From the NCBI GenBank assembly GCA_003427395.1, contig BFEA01000074.1, forward strand, positions 1,333,788 through 1,388,932: a stretch of DNA of 55,145 bases, in the 5' to 3' direction. The stretch comes from Chara braunii (lineage: Eukaryota; Streptophyta; Charophyceae; Charales; Characeae). The position numbers and the translations under genes were made by a program. Positions 10,823 through 21,298 of the stretch are shown here, in pieces. The notes below the pieces were generated by a model, which did no database searches, was not told the origin of the DNA, and saw only the letters and a list, made by a program, of their open reading frames with translations. How positions within the stretch are numbered: the stretch's first letter is position 1; each line of letters begins with the position of its first letter.

Positions 10823-12120
10823 CCCCAAAACCTTAGCCTTGTTTGTGGTCTCGGGAAGGAAAGCTGACAAACAGCTTCGCTTCGCGCCTTCCGACTCCTA
10901 ATTGTCCGGAATCAATCTCACGTGTAGCTAGAGTCTTGATTTCCTGACCTTGCACTGTGCTCAGCAGACGCTTCGCGTCTGATCTGATGCCAAATAAGAG
11001 AATCACAGATATCTGGAAAAAGGCTAGAGATGTGTATTGTCTAGGCTGAGCACTTCGTGACGTGAAATGGTCGTTGCCCACGAAATGGACAACAATTGAA
11101 ACCGGATGCAAGGCCTGCCTATGCTGCGATGCTCAGTAGACTCCTGCACCTTTAAAAGAGAGCTGGCAACTCTCTGAATTCGAGCGAAAAGGTACAGGGA
11201 AGAAAGCCACGACGAACTATTGAACAAGTGTAAGCTTCGCTACCCGAACGTTATGAGTATTGACCACACTTAGGGACTGATGGAGAGGCCACTGGGCCGT
11301 CAATTTGAGGTTTGGCGGTTAGCATCCCAAAGGACATGGAAAGAGAGCGGTCCTGAATGTATCATCTACGTCCATGTAACCACCTCACGGAGTATATCTT
11401 GCGTCTAAAGCTTTCATAATATAATATGCGATTTACCAAGCAATCTAGCAATGCCCAAGGGGAATCCAATGCAGAGCCAAAAACAACACTGCAGCAAGCA
11501 TGGAGGACACCTCCCCACATAGCACAAAGGAAGACCTCATAGAGGAGGAGAATATAAATTACTCACAAAACTCAGGAAAAGAGAAAAAGAGAGGGAGTGT
11601 TAGAGCAAGCTTCAACCAATCATCACATGAGGGGGATGAGAATCAACTAAAGGAGCTGGAAGATGAGTCGGACGAAGAAAACAAGGACATGGAGGAGGAA
11701 GAGGAGGAGGAGGATCAGAAGAGGAAAACCTCAAATATGTACAACATTACGTACGTTTGCTTGAAAAGAACAGATTGGTGGAATTCGAGGTAAGGCTAGC
11801 CTATCACAAACATCTCAAAAATCTTAGATTTATAACAACGATGGCTAACGACATCAACACCGAGAACATATTTCAGATTGTACAGTAAGAGAGTGGCCTG
11901 AATGTATTTTATGCAGCTCGGTGTCGAGCGCACGGTCCCTGCTGGGGGAACCTTGTCGCGTAATGCAGGATTGACAGAATTCACAATATCGCTTCATGAA
12001 AAGGGAAGCGGCAGAGCCGCTCCGGCCGAGTGCGCCAGCTATACCTCCATCGAGTCCCTACGAGAGGACAGGGTATCGCGAGGTACAACTTACCTCCACC
12101 TGTGAGAGTTGTCACCATCC
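10823..12120. other. Probable organelle-derived DNA, no gene assigned
   Basis: Lies between two antisense group II-like fragments and has similar composition, so it may be part of the same mitochondrial insert. I recognise no coding or RNA gene. A 97-codon Glu-rich frame at 11500-11793 is low complexity and not called. Confidence 0.35.
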
Positions 12121-12300
12121 CTTAGGTGGGTGTATCCCCGCCGAGCTACTGAACCACACGTGAAAGTTTTTACTTGCAATCGCGGAGGTGGCCCAGTCGA
12201 GGGCGTTTCTCGTATGTTGTAGCATAGGGGGTACGTGCGGTCCACGCCTAGCTCGAACCCGTACGCGAACCGTTCACGTCAGTCGACTAGGACATCCTAA
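12121..12300 (-). ncRNA. Second antisense group II intron-like fragment
   Basis: The minus strand reads 'aaaaactttcacgtgtggttc' into 'agtagctcggcggggataca', again like the domain I/IV boundary of organellar group II introns. A neighbouring 'tgtagcatagggg' word (about 12217) also occurs beside the first fragment (10752), so the two may be relics of related introns. Confidence 0.4.
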
Positions 12301-13582
12301 CTCAACCACTCAATACGCAACAAAACAAACTAACTCAGACAAATAAATAAGCCTAGTCTTTTTTTCATTCGTCCTGACCCATAACTCAGAAAAACCATTG
12401 TGTCTTAGCGAGGCCCGCGCAGAGTTGCATAAAAAGAATGCAGGCGCTAGGGGAAACATAACACTCAGTCATATGTGCTCACTTAATCTGCTGTCATGGC
12501 GATGCTTCATGAGTTACCCACATCCGCGCAGCCTCTCATGGGTTTCTGGGTTGCATACGACACTCAAGTTTCGAAAACGAAATATCGTGAAGGGTTCATC
12601 CTTCACGGTATTGCACGGCTGAAGGATAAGTCGTTCGACCCTTGCGATACCCCTGTCTTTTAGGCAGTGGGTGAGGATACGCAAGAGGCGTAGGTCCGGT
12701 TCAAGGGGGAAACCCTTTTGTGCCGGACTAAAGTCTGGGATGTCCTGGACAAGGACCTCGAATTTCAAGCTCAGGACCAACGTCTGACCAATAATCTAAA
12801 AAGAAAAAACCCTTTAGAGATGGGGTTCGCTCGTTCTTCTCTTGCGGAAATAAAATACGAGTAGTCATGGTTTGACAAGCAATTTGCCATACCCAAATTA
12901 AGTCTCAATCTGATCGAAGGTCGAGCGCTAAACCTTGCGCTCGGCTACTCCTGTCAGTCCGCTACATGCGTGCGACATGAGAAAAATAAGAAAATGAAAA
13001 GGGAGAGTCTTGGAGGAAATCAAGGAGAGTTATTCTCACAGCCATAGTTGAATCGTGTCACTCACACCCTGCACTCATTCATCCATATCACTCTCAATCC
13101 AGAAGCGAGTCCTCGCTCTCATACTTACCTACACACACATGAAATCCAATGAAAATCCACACACAAATGCCACAAAACGTGTTTAACCCATTTTTCTCCC
13201 AGATTTATGTCCCACTCGCCCCTTTTCGACCCCCATTCAACAAAGGCATACCCGCTCATCCTAATTCACACCGCTTTCACATGATCATTCAAAAGAGGGT
13301 CCGGGGATGAGATTTCTTTCATACGGGAAATGCCTTTCACCTACAGGGTTACGGACATCTGGACGAGGGTATCATGATGGGTAGGAGTTGAGTCGCAAAC
13401 TGACCTGCTATCAATCTGATAGCAGAAGTTGATGAAACTCAAGACTTCGAAGAACACTCGCGGGTAGCAATGACCTGCGTCACACAATCAAGGCAGACAC
13501 CGCCTGTCGCGTTAACGGAGTTCAACTCTGTATTGCATTCTAAGTTACTTAGCAGTAATGTCCAGTAACGATGTGAAAATCC
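12301..13582. other. Unassigned, partly organelle-like; small hairpin
   Basis: No gene recognised. Contains 'gagcgc-taaacctt-gcgctc' at about 12923-12942 and a perfect 9-bp stem with a 3-nt loop at 13405-13425 (ctgctatca / tgatagcag). Confidence 0.4.
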
Positions 13583-13920
13583 TGAAAATTTTGGCAGCAC
13601 TTCCTTTAGCGAAGTGTGCTTGAAGAATATTTACTATACCAAATCTAAAAAGAAAAACTCCTGAAAATATTTGAAAATAGACTAACTCTTTAGTTTTAGT
13701 AGAAATTTCGGCAGCACTTTCTTTGGAAAGGAAGACTTTCAGAATTCCTACTGTCCCCAAAGATTGAGTTATATCCTATCCTAGCTGACATCTTTGAAAC
13801 TTGACTAACTTTGAGTATTTAGCAGAAATTTTGGCAGCATCTTCCTTAAGAAAAAGAGGCTCCCAGAACTTCTACCAACTTAGAGGCTAGTCAATATCCT
13901 ATCAAAACAATCATGCATAA
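13583..13920. repeat. Degenerate tandem repeat, ~122-bp unit, about 2.7 copies
   Basis: Units begin near 13583, 13704 and 13826, each with 'gaaatttt/cggcagcac' followed by a 'cttt..gaa' block; units one and two end 'gactaact...tttagta/gca'. The copies are strongly diverged, implying age. Confidence 0.65.
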
Positions 13921-14278
13921 AAATAAGACAATGCGAAGACAAAAGTGAACATCTACTTGCCTATCGCTCAAGCATAAGGCGAGCACTAACAGACTACTCT
14001 ACTATACAGAAAACAGACAAAGCCTGAACAACAGACAAGTCATTGTCAGCAAGCATGTCATGTTTACAACGTATTCAGCCAAAACAAGGGTTCGTTCATC
14101 CGAAGCTTTTATCTTTCGTTTGTCATGATCATGGAAACATTTGTCGTGTATCTTACTTAGTTGATTGACTTTCCAAGTCGTTTTCGGTCAACCCCACGCA
14201 ATCACTAACACACTGGTCTGGACTATTCTCGCAAGGAGAAGAATCAGACCTTTGTCAACAAGCAAGACTGACTGACTT

Positions 14279-14791
14279 AGCAAGGCGACCGGATCAGTCG
14301 AAACGACTTTACGTCTAGTCCCAGTTCAATGTCTTAGACAAACAAGCAGGCGACCGGATCAGTCAGGATGATCTCATTTTCAACCCCAGTTCAATGTCGA
14401 GCAAGGCGACCGGATCAGTCAGGAGACCTCATCTCCAGCCCCAGTTCAATGTCTTAGGCAAACGAGCAAGGCGATCGGATCAGTCTGGAGGACCTCATTT
14501 CCAGCCCCTGTTCAATGTGTTAGGCAAAACGAGCAAGGCGACCGGATCAGTCTGGAGGACCTCATTTTCAGCCCCAGTTCAATGTCTTAGGCAAAATGTG
14601 CAAGGCGACCGGATCAGTCTGGAGGACCTCATTTTTATCCCCAGTTCAATGTTTTAGGCAAACGTGCAAGGCGACCGGATCAGTCTGGAGGACCTCATTT
14701 CCAACCCCAATTCAATGTCTTAGGCAAACGAATAAGGCGACCGGATCATTCTAGAGGACCTCATTTCCAGCCCCAGTTCAATGTCTTAGGC
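14279..14791. repeat. Tandem repeat, ~66-bp unit, 8 copies
   Basis: Eight head-to-tail units start near 14279, 14345, 14400, 14466, 14533, 14600, 14666 and 14732. Each has gcaaggcgaccggatcagtc, then 'ggaggacctcatttccagccc', then 'agttcaatgtcttaggcaaa'. The first two units are the most divergent. Spacing is uniform without spacers, so this is a minisatellite and not a CRISPR array. It directly abuts the truncated RT of the next element. Confidence 0.95.
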
Positions 14792-15685
14792 AATCCTCTT
14801 CCTTCACCAATATGTAGTGGAACCCATGGCGGATATCGAACTTACGAAAGTAGTTCGCACACCCAATCGCATCCAACAAATCATCAATCCGTAGGAGGGG
14901 ATATACATCTTTGATCGCGATATCATTCAGCTTTTAATAATCGATGCAGATGCGAATGAATCTGGTCTTTTTAGGGACTAAAACCACGGGGAAGGAACAC
15001 GGTCCGGTAGCGGGCTCGATCCAACCATTGACCTCAAATTCTCTGATTCGTTCTAGGGCGTTTCGTCTTTCGACTAACAAGTACTGGTATGGCTTACAAT
15101 GAATCGGCGGGTGGGTGCTAGTCTGGATCTCATGCTGTATGACCAGGGATAGTCCTATGTCTGTGTCCCCTGTACTAATCGCCTTTGATATTCGGTTAGA
15201 ATGTCTGCGATGAGTCTGTGTATCTCGTCCGGCACATAGTCTGGCACATGCAGTTCGTAGTGGCAGTCTCGTATCGCCACCGGTAGCTATTTTGTCCTGG
15301 CCACGTGAGTCTTTTTCGTGGGTGGAGATGATATAAAGGAATGGTCGGAACGCCAGGAGAAGATCGTGGCAACCATCTGAGCTTCCTCTTCCCTGATTGT
15401 CGCATGTTCCTCCGGGGTGATACCGTCTTTGATCTCCCGGAGGTCCACGACCTTCTTCTCAATTTTTAGTCCAATATCAAATGGGGCAAGGTCGTACAGC
15501 CCAGGAGGTTCCGAAGTCCAGTTTTCGGCGCCCCTCTGTAGCAATCGGATTTCTTTTCCTTTGGTGAGCAACGAACCGGGAGGGATTTCTGAGATATCAT
15601 AGAAGGACCACTTATCTTGATATCTGGGCAACAATGGAGTGGTCGCCTCGTATATGGTTCGAGGGGGTTCCCAAGAATTCATCAA
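14792..15685 (-). pseudogene. Ty3/gypsy relic A protease-RT linker and truncated reverse transcriptase
   Basis: The linker includes 'PPGSLLTKGKEIRLL' and 'DIRDG/EIKDGITPEEHA', matching relic B. RT begins near 15060 with GWIEPATGPCSFPVVLVPKK, then RICIDY, a stop, KLND, and 'YPLLRIDDLLDAIGCANYF', ending just before the fingers/palm boundary. The catalytic YxDD block is missing. Several stops and frame changes interrupt it. Confidence 0.85.
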
Positions 15686-15936
15686 CCGGGATATCTGAAT
15701 GAGCGGTTATCCCATGATCAGTGCTCTGGTTCGCTGCGCATCCCTTGTAAAAACGAAAGTTTCCGCAGCTTTCTATCGAAGTGGGTAGCATATTCTTTGT
15801 CGTGTTAGCTCGAGAATTGAGGATCTGCATCGTCCTCACTCTTGGAGGTGGACAACGGTAGTGTGGGTTCGACGTCAGATTCGTCTGTGGATTTTTCCCA
15901 TCTTATCATTCGCAGGATTTTGCAGAGTCCCGATAG

Positions 15937-17054
15937 TTATCGCTCAGACGTCGAAGTTGTCCGGAGGGTGAGGCACATTGGAACGGTGTATGGCTTTCCT
16001 CCGGTGTTGTTGAGGATGAGTGCTTGCCGTTCGAAATCCAGCGTGGCTCGTAAGGCTATGAGGGTTGGTAATCCGACGAGGACATCGTATGTGGTGACAT
16101 TTAGGACCACTATGTCGCCTAAGGCGTGGACTTTACCTATTCGAAAGGCGACGTTGGACATCCTTCCTGCAACTCGGATCTTACCTTCGTCGGCGAAAAC
16201 GAAGTGATCGCCCTCCGCGAGAGGAATCACGTCTTTCCGTCGGCCGGCCCGCTCGACCACCCGTAGTGAGATGGCCAGGACCGCGGCCCCAGAATCAAGG
16301 ACCGCACTGTAGGGGTTTCCCAAGACTTCCACGTCACACTCCGTGGATCTCCACGATAGGGCTTTGATCCATAGGAAGTGATCGTCTTTCCGAATTAGGC
16401 CCATCCGGATGGGTTTGGAGGTGCTTGGCTCCTCCGGCTTCGAGTCTTTAGCGAGAGTCTTTCCTTTTGCAGTTGCCAATTTGGCGAGGGTAAATCGCTT
16501 CCGGTTCGCTTTGCAGTGCTGTAGCATCTGGTCGATAGCCTGTTCGGAGATGGTTAGCAGGTGTCCGATGAGCAAGGGGATGCAGTGATCCAAGGCACGA
16601 ACTATATCTAACACATCGATCTCTCCTATAACGAACGTGGGTCCTCTGGATTCCATTTCCCTTAGGGAGGGCCTCCATTCGGAAAATTCGTTGTCGTCGG
16701 GGTCAGGTTGGATGCCCCTATCATGTCGAGGCCCAGGTATCCCTACGATATGTATTGGTCAAGCGGGATAAGCTTCGCCGCTTCCTCCGTGACCCCCGAC
16801 GGGCTTGCCCCGCTGTCGTTTTCTTCTACCATTGTGGCCACCCGCCCAGGTCCGTTAGCAATGGGTGCTGCAGCTGCTGGCGCGGTTCTTGTTTGCGTGA
16901 GTCGGTGGGGACAGTCCCAAGCAATGTGCCCGGGTTGATGACACGTGTAACAAGCATTGACGTTAGTTGCCGCCGCACCCACTGCAGGAGCGGGGGTTGC
17001 TCCTTGCATCATTGGTGCGGCTCTGATGGCAATGGAGCGCATCGATCTCATCAA
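15937..17054 (-). pseudogene. Ty3/gypsy relic A nucleocapsid knuckle and aspartic protease
   Basis: Two frames. At 17054-16743 there is one CCHC zinc knuckle (CYTCHQPGHIAWDC, Cx2Cx4Hx4C) typical of nucleocapsid. At 16656-15937 there is a retropepsin-like domain with the catalytic motif VLDSGAAVLAIS (codons 16285-16296), then a second conserved part with 'TYDVLVGLPTL'. Protease would cleave the Gag-Pol polyprotein. The two are in different frames, so the copy is dead. Confidence 0.85.
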
Positions 17055-17248
17055 TGATTCGATCCGAGCATTGTGCTCGCGTTGTTCCTTCTAACTTTCT
17101 TGCATTAGGCTAACCAGTGTTCGAGTTAGTTCTAGTATCACATTTGATTCGCTAGGCCATGCAGGGGTTTTTGGGGGAGGCGGACGCAGGGCCATAACCG
17201 GTAATCTTGAGGTTGTCTCAGGTACCGATCTCTAGGCTGCGACCTGTT

Positions 17249-17929
17249 CTAGGTAAGTGACTGGACCAGAGACGAAACCCATATTTTCAAATTTGTTCTG
17301 GAGTGCGGCCAGCTCGACTTTCGCGCCAATTCCGAAGAGTCTCCATCTTTTGCGCGATCCTCGCTTTCTAGGAAGCTAGCGGTGAATTTCCGTTCCATTT
17401 GTTCCGCCCCATCCATAATTTGTTGCATCGTGTGGTTGATGGGGGAACATTGCTTCCGTAACTTTGCCCTCATCGCACGACTGCGAAGCCCATCGATGAA
17501 TAAGTCTCTCCCAACCTTCTCGTCCCTCTCAGATTTGACAAACAGTCTATAGAGCCTACTACGGTATTTTGTAATAGATTCAAGAGGCTTCTGAACTCGG
17601 TCCTTGATTATAAAGAAAGCTTGTTCCGGGTGAAAATAATCGAACCTGTTCAGGAAGACCCGTTCAAAGGTCGGGAGATCTATCCATGCGCAAGTGCTAA
17701 ACCAGTGATGCGCATCCCTTCCCAGTCGGGCGGGGATGTTGATCCGAGCTTCGTCGTTATCATATTGTTGTGCGCGTAAGGTAGCTAACCAAGCTCCAGC
17801 CAGATGGTGTGCCGGGTTGAAGAGATAGAAATCAGGTGGAGTCGTGGGTGCGCGAGCTCGGATGGGTTGCGAGGGAACAGGGCCCCCGCCTAGCTGTACA
17901 TTGACGTTTTGCGCCTGATTGGCGTTCAT
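17249..17929 (-). pseudogene. gag: Ty3/gypsy relic A gag (capsid)
   Basis: 226-codon frame beginning MNAN, a start shared with relic B. It contains the retrotransposon gag core: HLAGAWLATLRAQQY, then AHHWFSTCAW, FLNRFDYFHPEQAF and LFIDGLRSRAMRAKLRKQ. This would form the capsid shell that packages the element RNA in the cytoplasm. After about residue 200 the sequence drifts from relic B and terminates early. The zinc knuckle lies in another frame downstream, so the original gag is broken by frameshift. Confidence 0.85.
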
Positions 17930-18068
17930 GTTGGCGGTCGGCCGTCCGGCCGATCGGTTTCTAAGTACTATAGGATCTCGTTGTGGCGCGTTCCGCTGGG
18001 CGCGCAGATCTGAGGCGCGCGTGATCTTTTTATTTGTTGATGATTGAAGAACCGACGTGATCGCCGGC

Positions 18069-18659
18069 CAAATTTTTATCTTTCTGATTAAGTTAGGATT
18101 AAAAAGATTATGTCTCGTTCATTGATGTGCTTGTCTGTGACCTATACGTGTGTGCGAAGAGCGATATTGACGGCGGACGACATCGACAACAAATGAGTTT
18201 TGAAAACATCTTGGTAGGTCTGTGCGTCACACAATATTGGTTTATTTTAGGTGTCCGTCAGAGCTAGACCAAGACTTGGGCTTAGCAATAGCGGTCACGG
18301 CCTCCGACTTTCATCAAGGAGATTCAAGGATCGAGATCGAGCGACAACAACGCAGGAATATCAGAGTAGCGCGAAGGGACCGGGGGGTCGAGGGACCGAC
18401 AGGGCTATCGCCCCCTTGGTTTTGTCGTCGGCAGCGTCCGTTCGGTGGTGGCACTTCCTAAGTAATTCTGTTTAGCGCCGTACTTCTATTATTTTCTTGT
18501 TATACCCCAGCGCGCCGTTGACCCGGACGTGACGCCGGGCTTAATGGCCGTCACGGCAGTCAAGGACCTTGAGTGCGTGCCGCGTTCGGCAGGGTCCTCG
18601 TGTTCGGGATACTGTCGGAGGTCCTCTACCACGCCGTGGCTGAAAACAGGGCGCGCCCA
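18069..18659. other. Probable LTR/5' region of relic A, no gene
   Basis: Lies upstream of relic A gag. No TG...CA ends or target-site duplication could be fixed. No recognised protein. Confidence 0.35.
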
Positions 18660-18843
18660 CAAGAAACCCCGTAGCAGCCACGTTCGTGCCCAAGCCCCCA
18701 AAAAGGCAACATGCGGGAGCCGCACCAGCCAGCAGGTGCGATGCCTGCTACGGCAGTACCGGCCAGGGGTTAGCCGGTAGCATCAGGGTCGGGCTTCCCC
18801 GATGGGCCAATCACTGCGCCTCCCCTCCGGTCCCCTCCCCCTA
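18660..18843. repeat. Dispersed repeat R1, copy 1
   Basis: About 185 bp collinear with 40133-40322: shared 'agcagccac', 'catgc-ggagc-gcacc', 'ccaggggt-agccggtagcat' and 'gatgggccaatcactg-gcc', ending in 'cccctccccctat'. A weaker relative precedes the tRNA-like SINE at 23165-23240. No coding capacity. Confidence 0.75.
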
Positions 18844-19084
18844 TGGGCACCAGTGGGTGATGGGCGTGGGTCCGGTCGGGCAGCACCGGGCAGCCGCGGG
18901 GAGAATAGCTAGCGCACCAGGGCAGCCGCGGGCAGAAGTAGACAGGCAGTCGCGGGCAGAAGTAGGCAGGCAGCGGGCGGAACGGCGGGCGCTAGCAGGG
19001 TGACGGGTGACAACGGAGCAGATTGGAGGAGGGATTAGTAAAGGGGATGAATCCAGGCGCGCTTCCGCGGCGGATTCGCTCGGA
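18844..19084. other. GC-rich spacer with short internal repeats
   Basis: Contains repeated 'gcagccgcgggcagaagtaggcagg' type words at about 18890-18985. No gene recognised. Confidence 0.5.
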
Positions 19085-19715
19085 GAGAAGCTATGAGGGA
19101 GGAGCCGGCCGTAGTCAAGAAGACTATAGCTCTCTCGATCCTTAAAGGAAACGAGAGAGGAAAGGGGCGATCCCGGGGTTTTGGCCCCTGGCGACTTGCA
19201 TGGTGAGGTCAGATTTAGTGATAGGTTAGTGAGTTAGGAGGTTAGTGAAGAACGGGTTGCGTGAAGCTATGGTGGAAGTCGAGCAGAGCGCGGTCGAGAA
19301 AGCATAACTCTCTCGATCCTTAGCGGAATCGAGAGAGAGAAGGTGCGATCCCGGGGTTTTGGCCCCGGGCGGATCAGATGGAAGCATTAGTTTTTGCATT
19401 GGGTTAGTAGGATTAGAGGTTGAAAGGGAAGATGGTGCGTGAAGATGGAGAAGAGAAGTGGTGATGGTGGATTGGGAATCGCGTAGTTTACTCGATTCGT
19501 AATGAAATCGAGCAAACTGAGATACCAAGTAGAGGTTCTGAGCGGCGACGAGCCCAAATTTGTGATCGGAATAGGACGAGAGTGAGTGGAAGGAGAGGTT
19601 AGTAGAAGAAGACTGCGCGGAGAAGGCGGGAAGGAAGCTATGGCAGAAGCGGGAATTCGGTAATTCGCTCGATCCTCGATGGGATCGAGCGGAGTAAAGT
19701 TGTGATCAGAGGGCC
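19085..19715. repeat. Tandem array of ~178-bp units, each with a hairpin
   Basis: Four hairpins lie at 19130-19159, 19308-19337, 19487-19516 and 19664-19693, spaced 178, 179 and 177 bp. Flanking words (gaagctatgg.. before, gcgatcccggggttttggcc after units 1 and 2) show they belong to one repeat unit. Stem arms are ctctctcg/cgagagag, ctctctcgat/atcgagagag, tttactcgatt/aatcgagcaaa and ttcgctcgatcc/gggatcgagcgga, so sequence changes while pairing is largely kept. Units 1 and 2 also hold a second GC stem (cccgggg-ttttgg-ccccggg in unit 2). Confidence 0.85.
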
Positions 19716-20163
19716 TCCCCAAAAGCCATGTGAGGCTCTGTCCCTCCGCCTAATTCCCTCAGATTTGTCGTGAAGAGGCGAGGCTCTGACTCCTCGTGAC
19801 TCGAAATTTTCGAGACACTCTCCTCCTATGGCAGCGAGGTACATTGTGGCATACGGTGCCATACGCCCTCCTATAACGAAGGTCGTACTGCGGAAGACTT
19901 CTCCCCGAGACCATCACCTGGTCCAGCACCTCGTGACCCATGCTTGGATGGCTTTTAGGTCATTTCTCTCTTGGAAGTACTGAGGAAGACAATGAAACGT
20001 CAACGTTGCTTCGCCAGGACTCTTCATCACTCACCTCTAAACGCTAAACCCTGCCCTAATCTTGTTTAGCACCAAGCGCCGCCGAAGAGGCGCTTAGCAC
20101 AGGCAAAATTAGCGCAGAAAATTAGGGGCGGCCGTGTTTGGACCGTTTTCCTTTGTGTTTCTT
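19716..20163. other. Intergenic, no gene; small inverted repeats
   Basis: Contains ctcgaaattttcgag at 19799-19813, gctaaac..gtttagc near 20043-20070 and aagcgcc..ggcgctt near 20074-20095. No recognised coding sequence. Confidence 0.5.
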
Positions 20164-20269
20164 TTCGCGTTACATTTTTTTTTTTTTTTTTTTAATCAAA
20201 CGATACCCCCACTAACCTGGGTGGTACAAGCCCAGCAGGTTAGTCCCGCTCCAATCTATTCGCGTTACA
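20164..20269 (-). mobile_element. Very short retroposon with 11-bp target-site duplication
   Basis: The duplication ttcgcgttaca lies at 20164-20174 and 20259-20269. Between them, on the minus strand, is a ~65-nt body followed by a poly(A) tail (plus-strand T run 20175-20193). The body contains a strong hairpin: ctaacctg at one side and caggttag at the other with a tgggc..gccca-like inner stem. Duplication plus A tail indicates target-primed reverse transcription by a LINE. Confidence 0.85.
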
Positions 20270-20598
20270 GTTTTTTTTTCTTTTTGTTCTTTCTATGTTC
20301 TTCTCTCAAATTCTTTTTGCCTTTCAATACCTTCCTACCACTACTCCTAAGACTATATAGAGGGGACCCGTGCATCTGTTTCCCCGTTTTCCATCGGTTA
20401 CGCCGCAGGCGCCTCTTGTGCCGTTTCTCGTTTTTCCATTGATTAGGCCGCAAGTGGGCCATTTTTGTCACTCTGACTCCTCTTCGGTCTCGCAGATGAC
20501 ATTGTCCTTGTACACGTGATAGGAAAGATACGTAATAGACGGCCACTGTTGGGAGAAAAAATAAAAAATAAAAAAGATAGAGCGACGGCGATCCACCT

Positions 20599-20893
20599 GG
20601 AGCAAGGTCCCACTAGCAAAGAGGATTGGATTAAGGGCCTCGCTGCACTACTCTCGAAATGTGCAAAACGAGAGTGAATCTTCCGCTAGAATTCGAAAAG
20701 ATACACCGCCATGATTTTTGTCTTTCGTGCATGTCGAGAGTAGTGCAGCAAGGCCCTAAGCTCCTGAATCTGGACGTGTTTCAAGCAGAGATGCAGAAAA
20801 GCAGTTCAATCTCGACTTTCTGCACCCTTCGCACGAGCACGTCCTGATTCAGGCGTTCGATCTGATCCTCTTTGCTAATGGGACCTCGGCCCT
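20599..20893. mobile_element. MITE of the GGTCCCA-end family, host of a nested MITE
   Basis: The left end (ggtcccactagcaaagagga at 20606-20625) and right end (its inverse, about 20865-20885) form imperfect terminal inverted repeats of about 30 bp. The interior is 'ctgaatctggacgtgtttcaa' plus 'gcagttcaatctcga', shared with 22365-22471 and 26632-26800. A second MITE is inserted at 20635-20756. Confidence 0.75.
20635..20756. mobile_element. 122-bp MITE of the GGGCC-end family with TAA duplication
   Basis: Starts GGGCCTCGCTGCACTACTC, ends with the near-perfect inverse, and is flanked by TAA at 20632-20634 and 20757-20759. A 3-bp TAA duplication and GGG ends fit a PIF/Harbinger-like mobiliser, although other family members duplicate TAC or TAT. 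It is inserted inside the older GGTCCCA-end MITE. Confidence 0.88.
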
Positions 20894-20956
20894 AGAACGC
20901 TCTGCTCGGGGAGAGGGGCCCGCGTGCCGAGGCCTCGTGGCTACAAGTCTTCGCCT

Positions 20957-21023
20957 GAATAGAACGTACGGTCATTATGGCTGTATTTGGACCACATGAC
21001 CCTGCGTTCTACTCGGGGCCGAC
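20957..21023. repeat. Small foldback, GAATAGAACG family, copy 1
   Basis: The left arm gaatagaacgtacggtcatt pairs with right arm 'atgaccctgcgttctactc' across a short loop. The same arms recur in a stronger version at 21717-21794. Confidence 0.65.
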
Positions 21024-21298
21024 GGGTGGTGTACGGTGTAGCGTTGCAATGGCGTCTTGTTTTGTGCTTCAATTTCTCCAAAGGAAAAAATATCGTGGGT
21101 TAAAAAATAAAAAAGAAAGAAAAACAGAAAAAAAAGAAGTATCGCGGGTGTATGTTTCCACGTTTTTTTCCACGTTTTTTCCCGTAGATGCGTTCTGCAG
21201 CCTCACCCCACCACTCACCATAAACGTGATGCCACTCTCTGTGGTATTGGACGGCGGGTCTGTTTTTTTTTTCGGGCGGGAGAGTATTGTACGGCTCT

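Larger units (their letters stand above)
14792..18068 (-). mobile_element. Ty3/gypsy retrotransposon relic A (minus strand)
   Basis: In minus-strand order: gag (17929 down to 17249), CCHC knuckle (16952-16911), aspartic protease (16656-15937), protease-RT linker (15685-15196) and the first part of RT (about 15060-14792). RT stops just after the block matching 'LVKEE' and runs into the 66-bp minisatellite, so the rest of RT, RNase H and integrase are gone. A TGGCCGG word at the minus-strand start (about 18068) matches the putative primer-binding site of relic B (47675). Its gag and pol are clearly homologous to relic B. Confidence 0.9.

Noticed and set aside
11500-11793. Acidic 97-residue protein
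   Set aside because: Low-complexity Glu run from a GAG/GAA tract, no homology recognised, inside probable organellar or unassigned DNA.
14279-14791. Possible CRISPR array
   Set aside because: Units are contiguous ~66-bp tandem copies with no unique spacers, in a eukaryotic context without cas genes.
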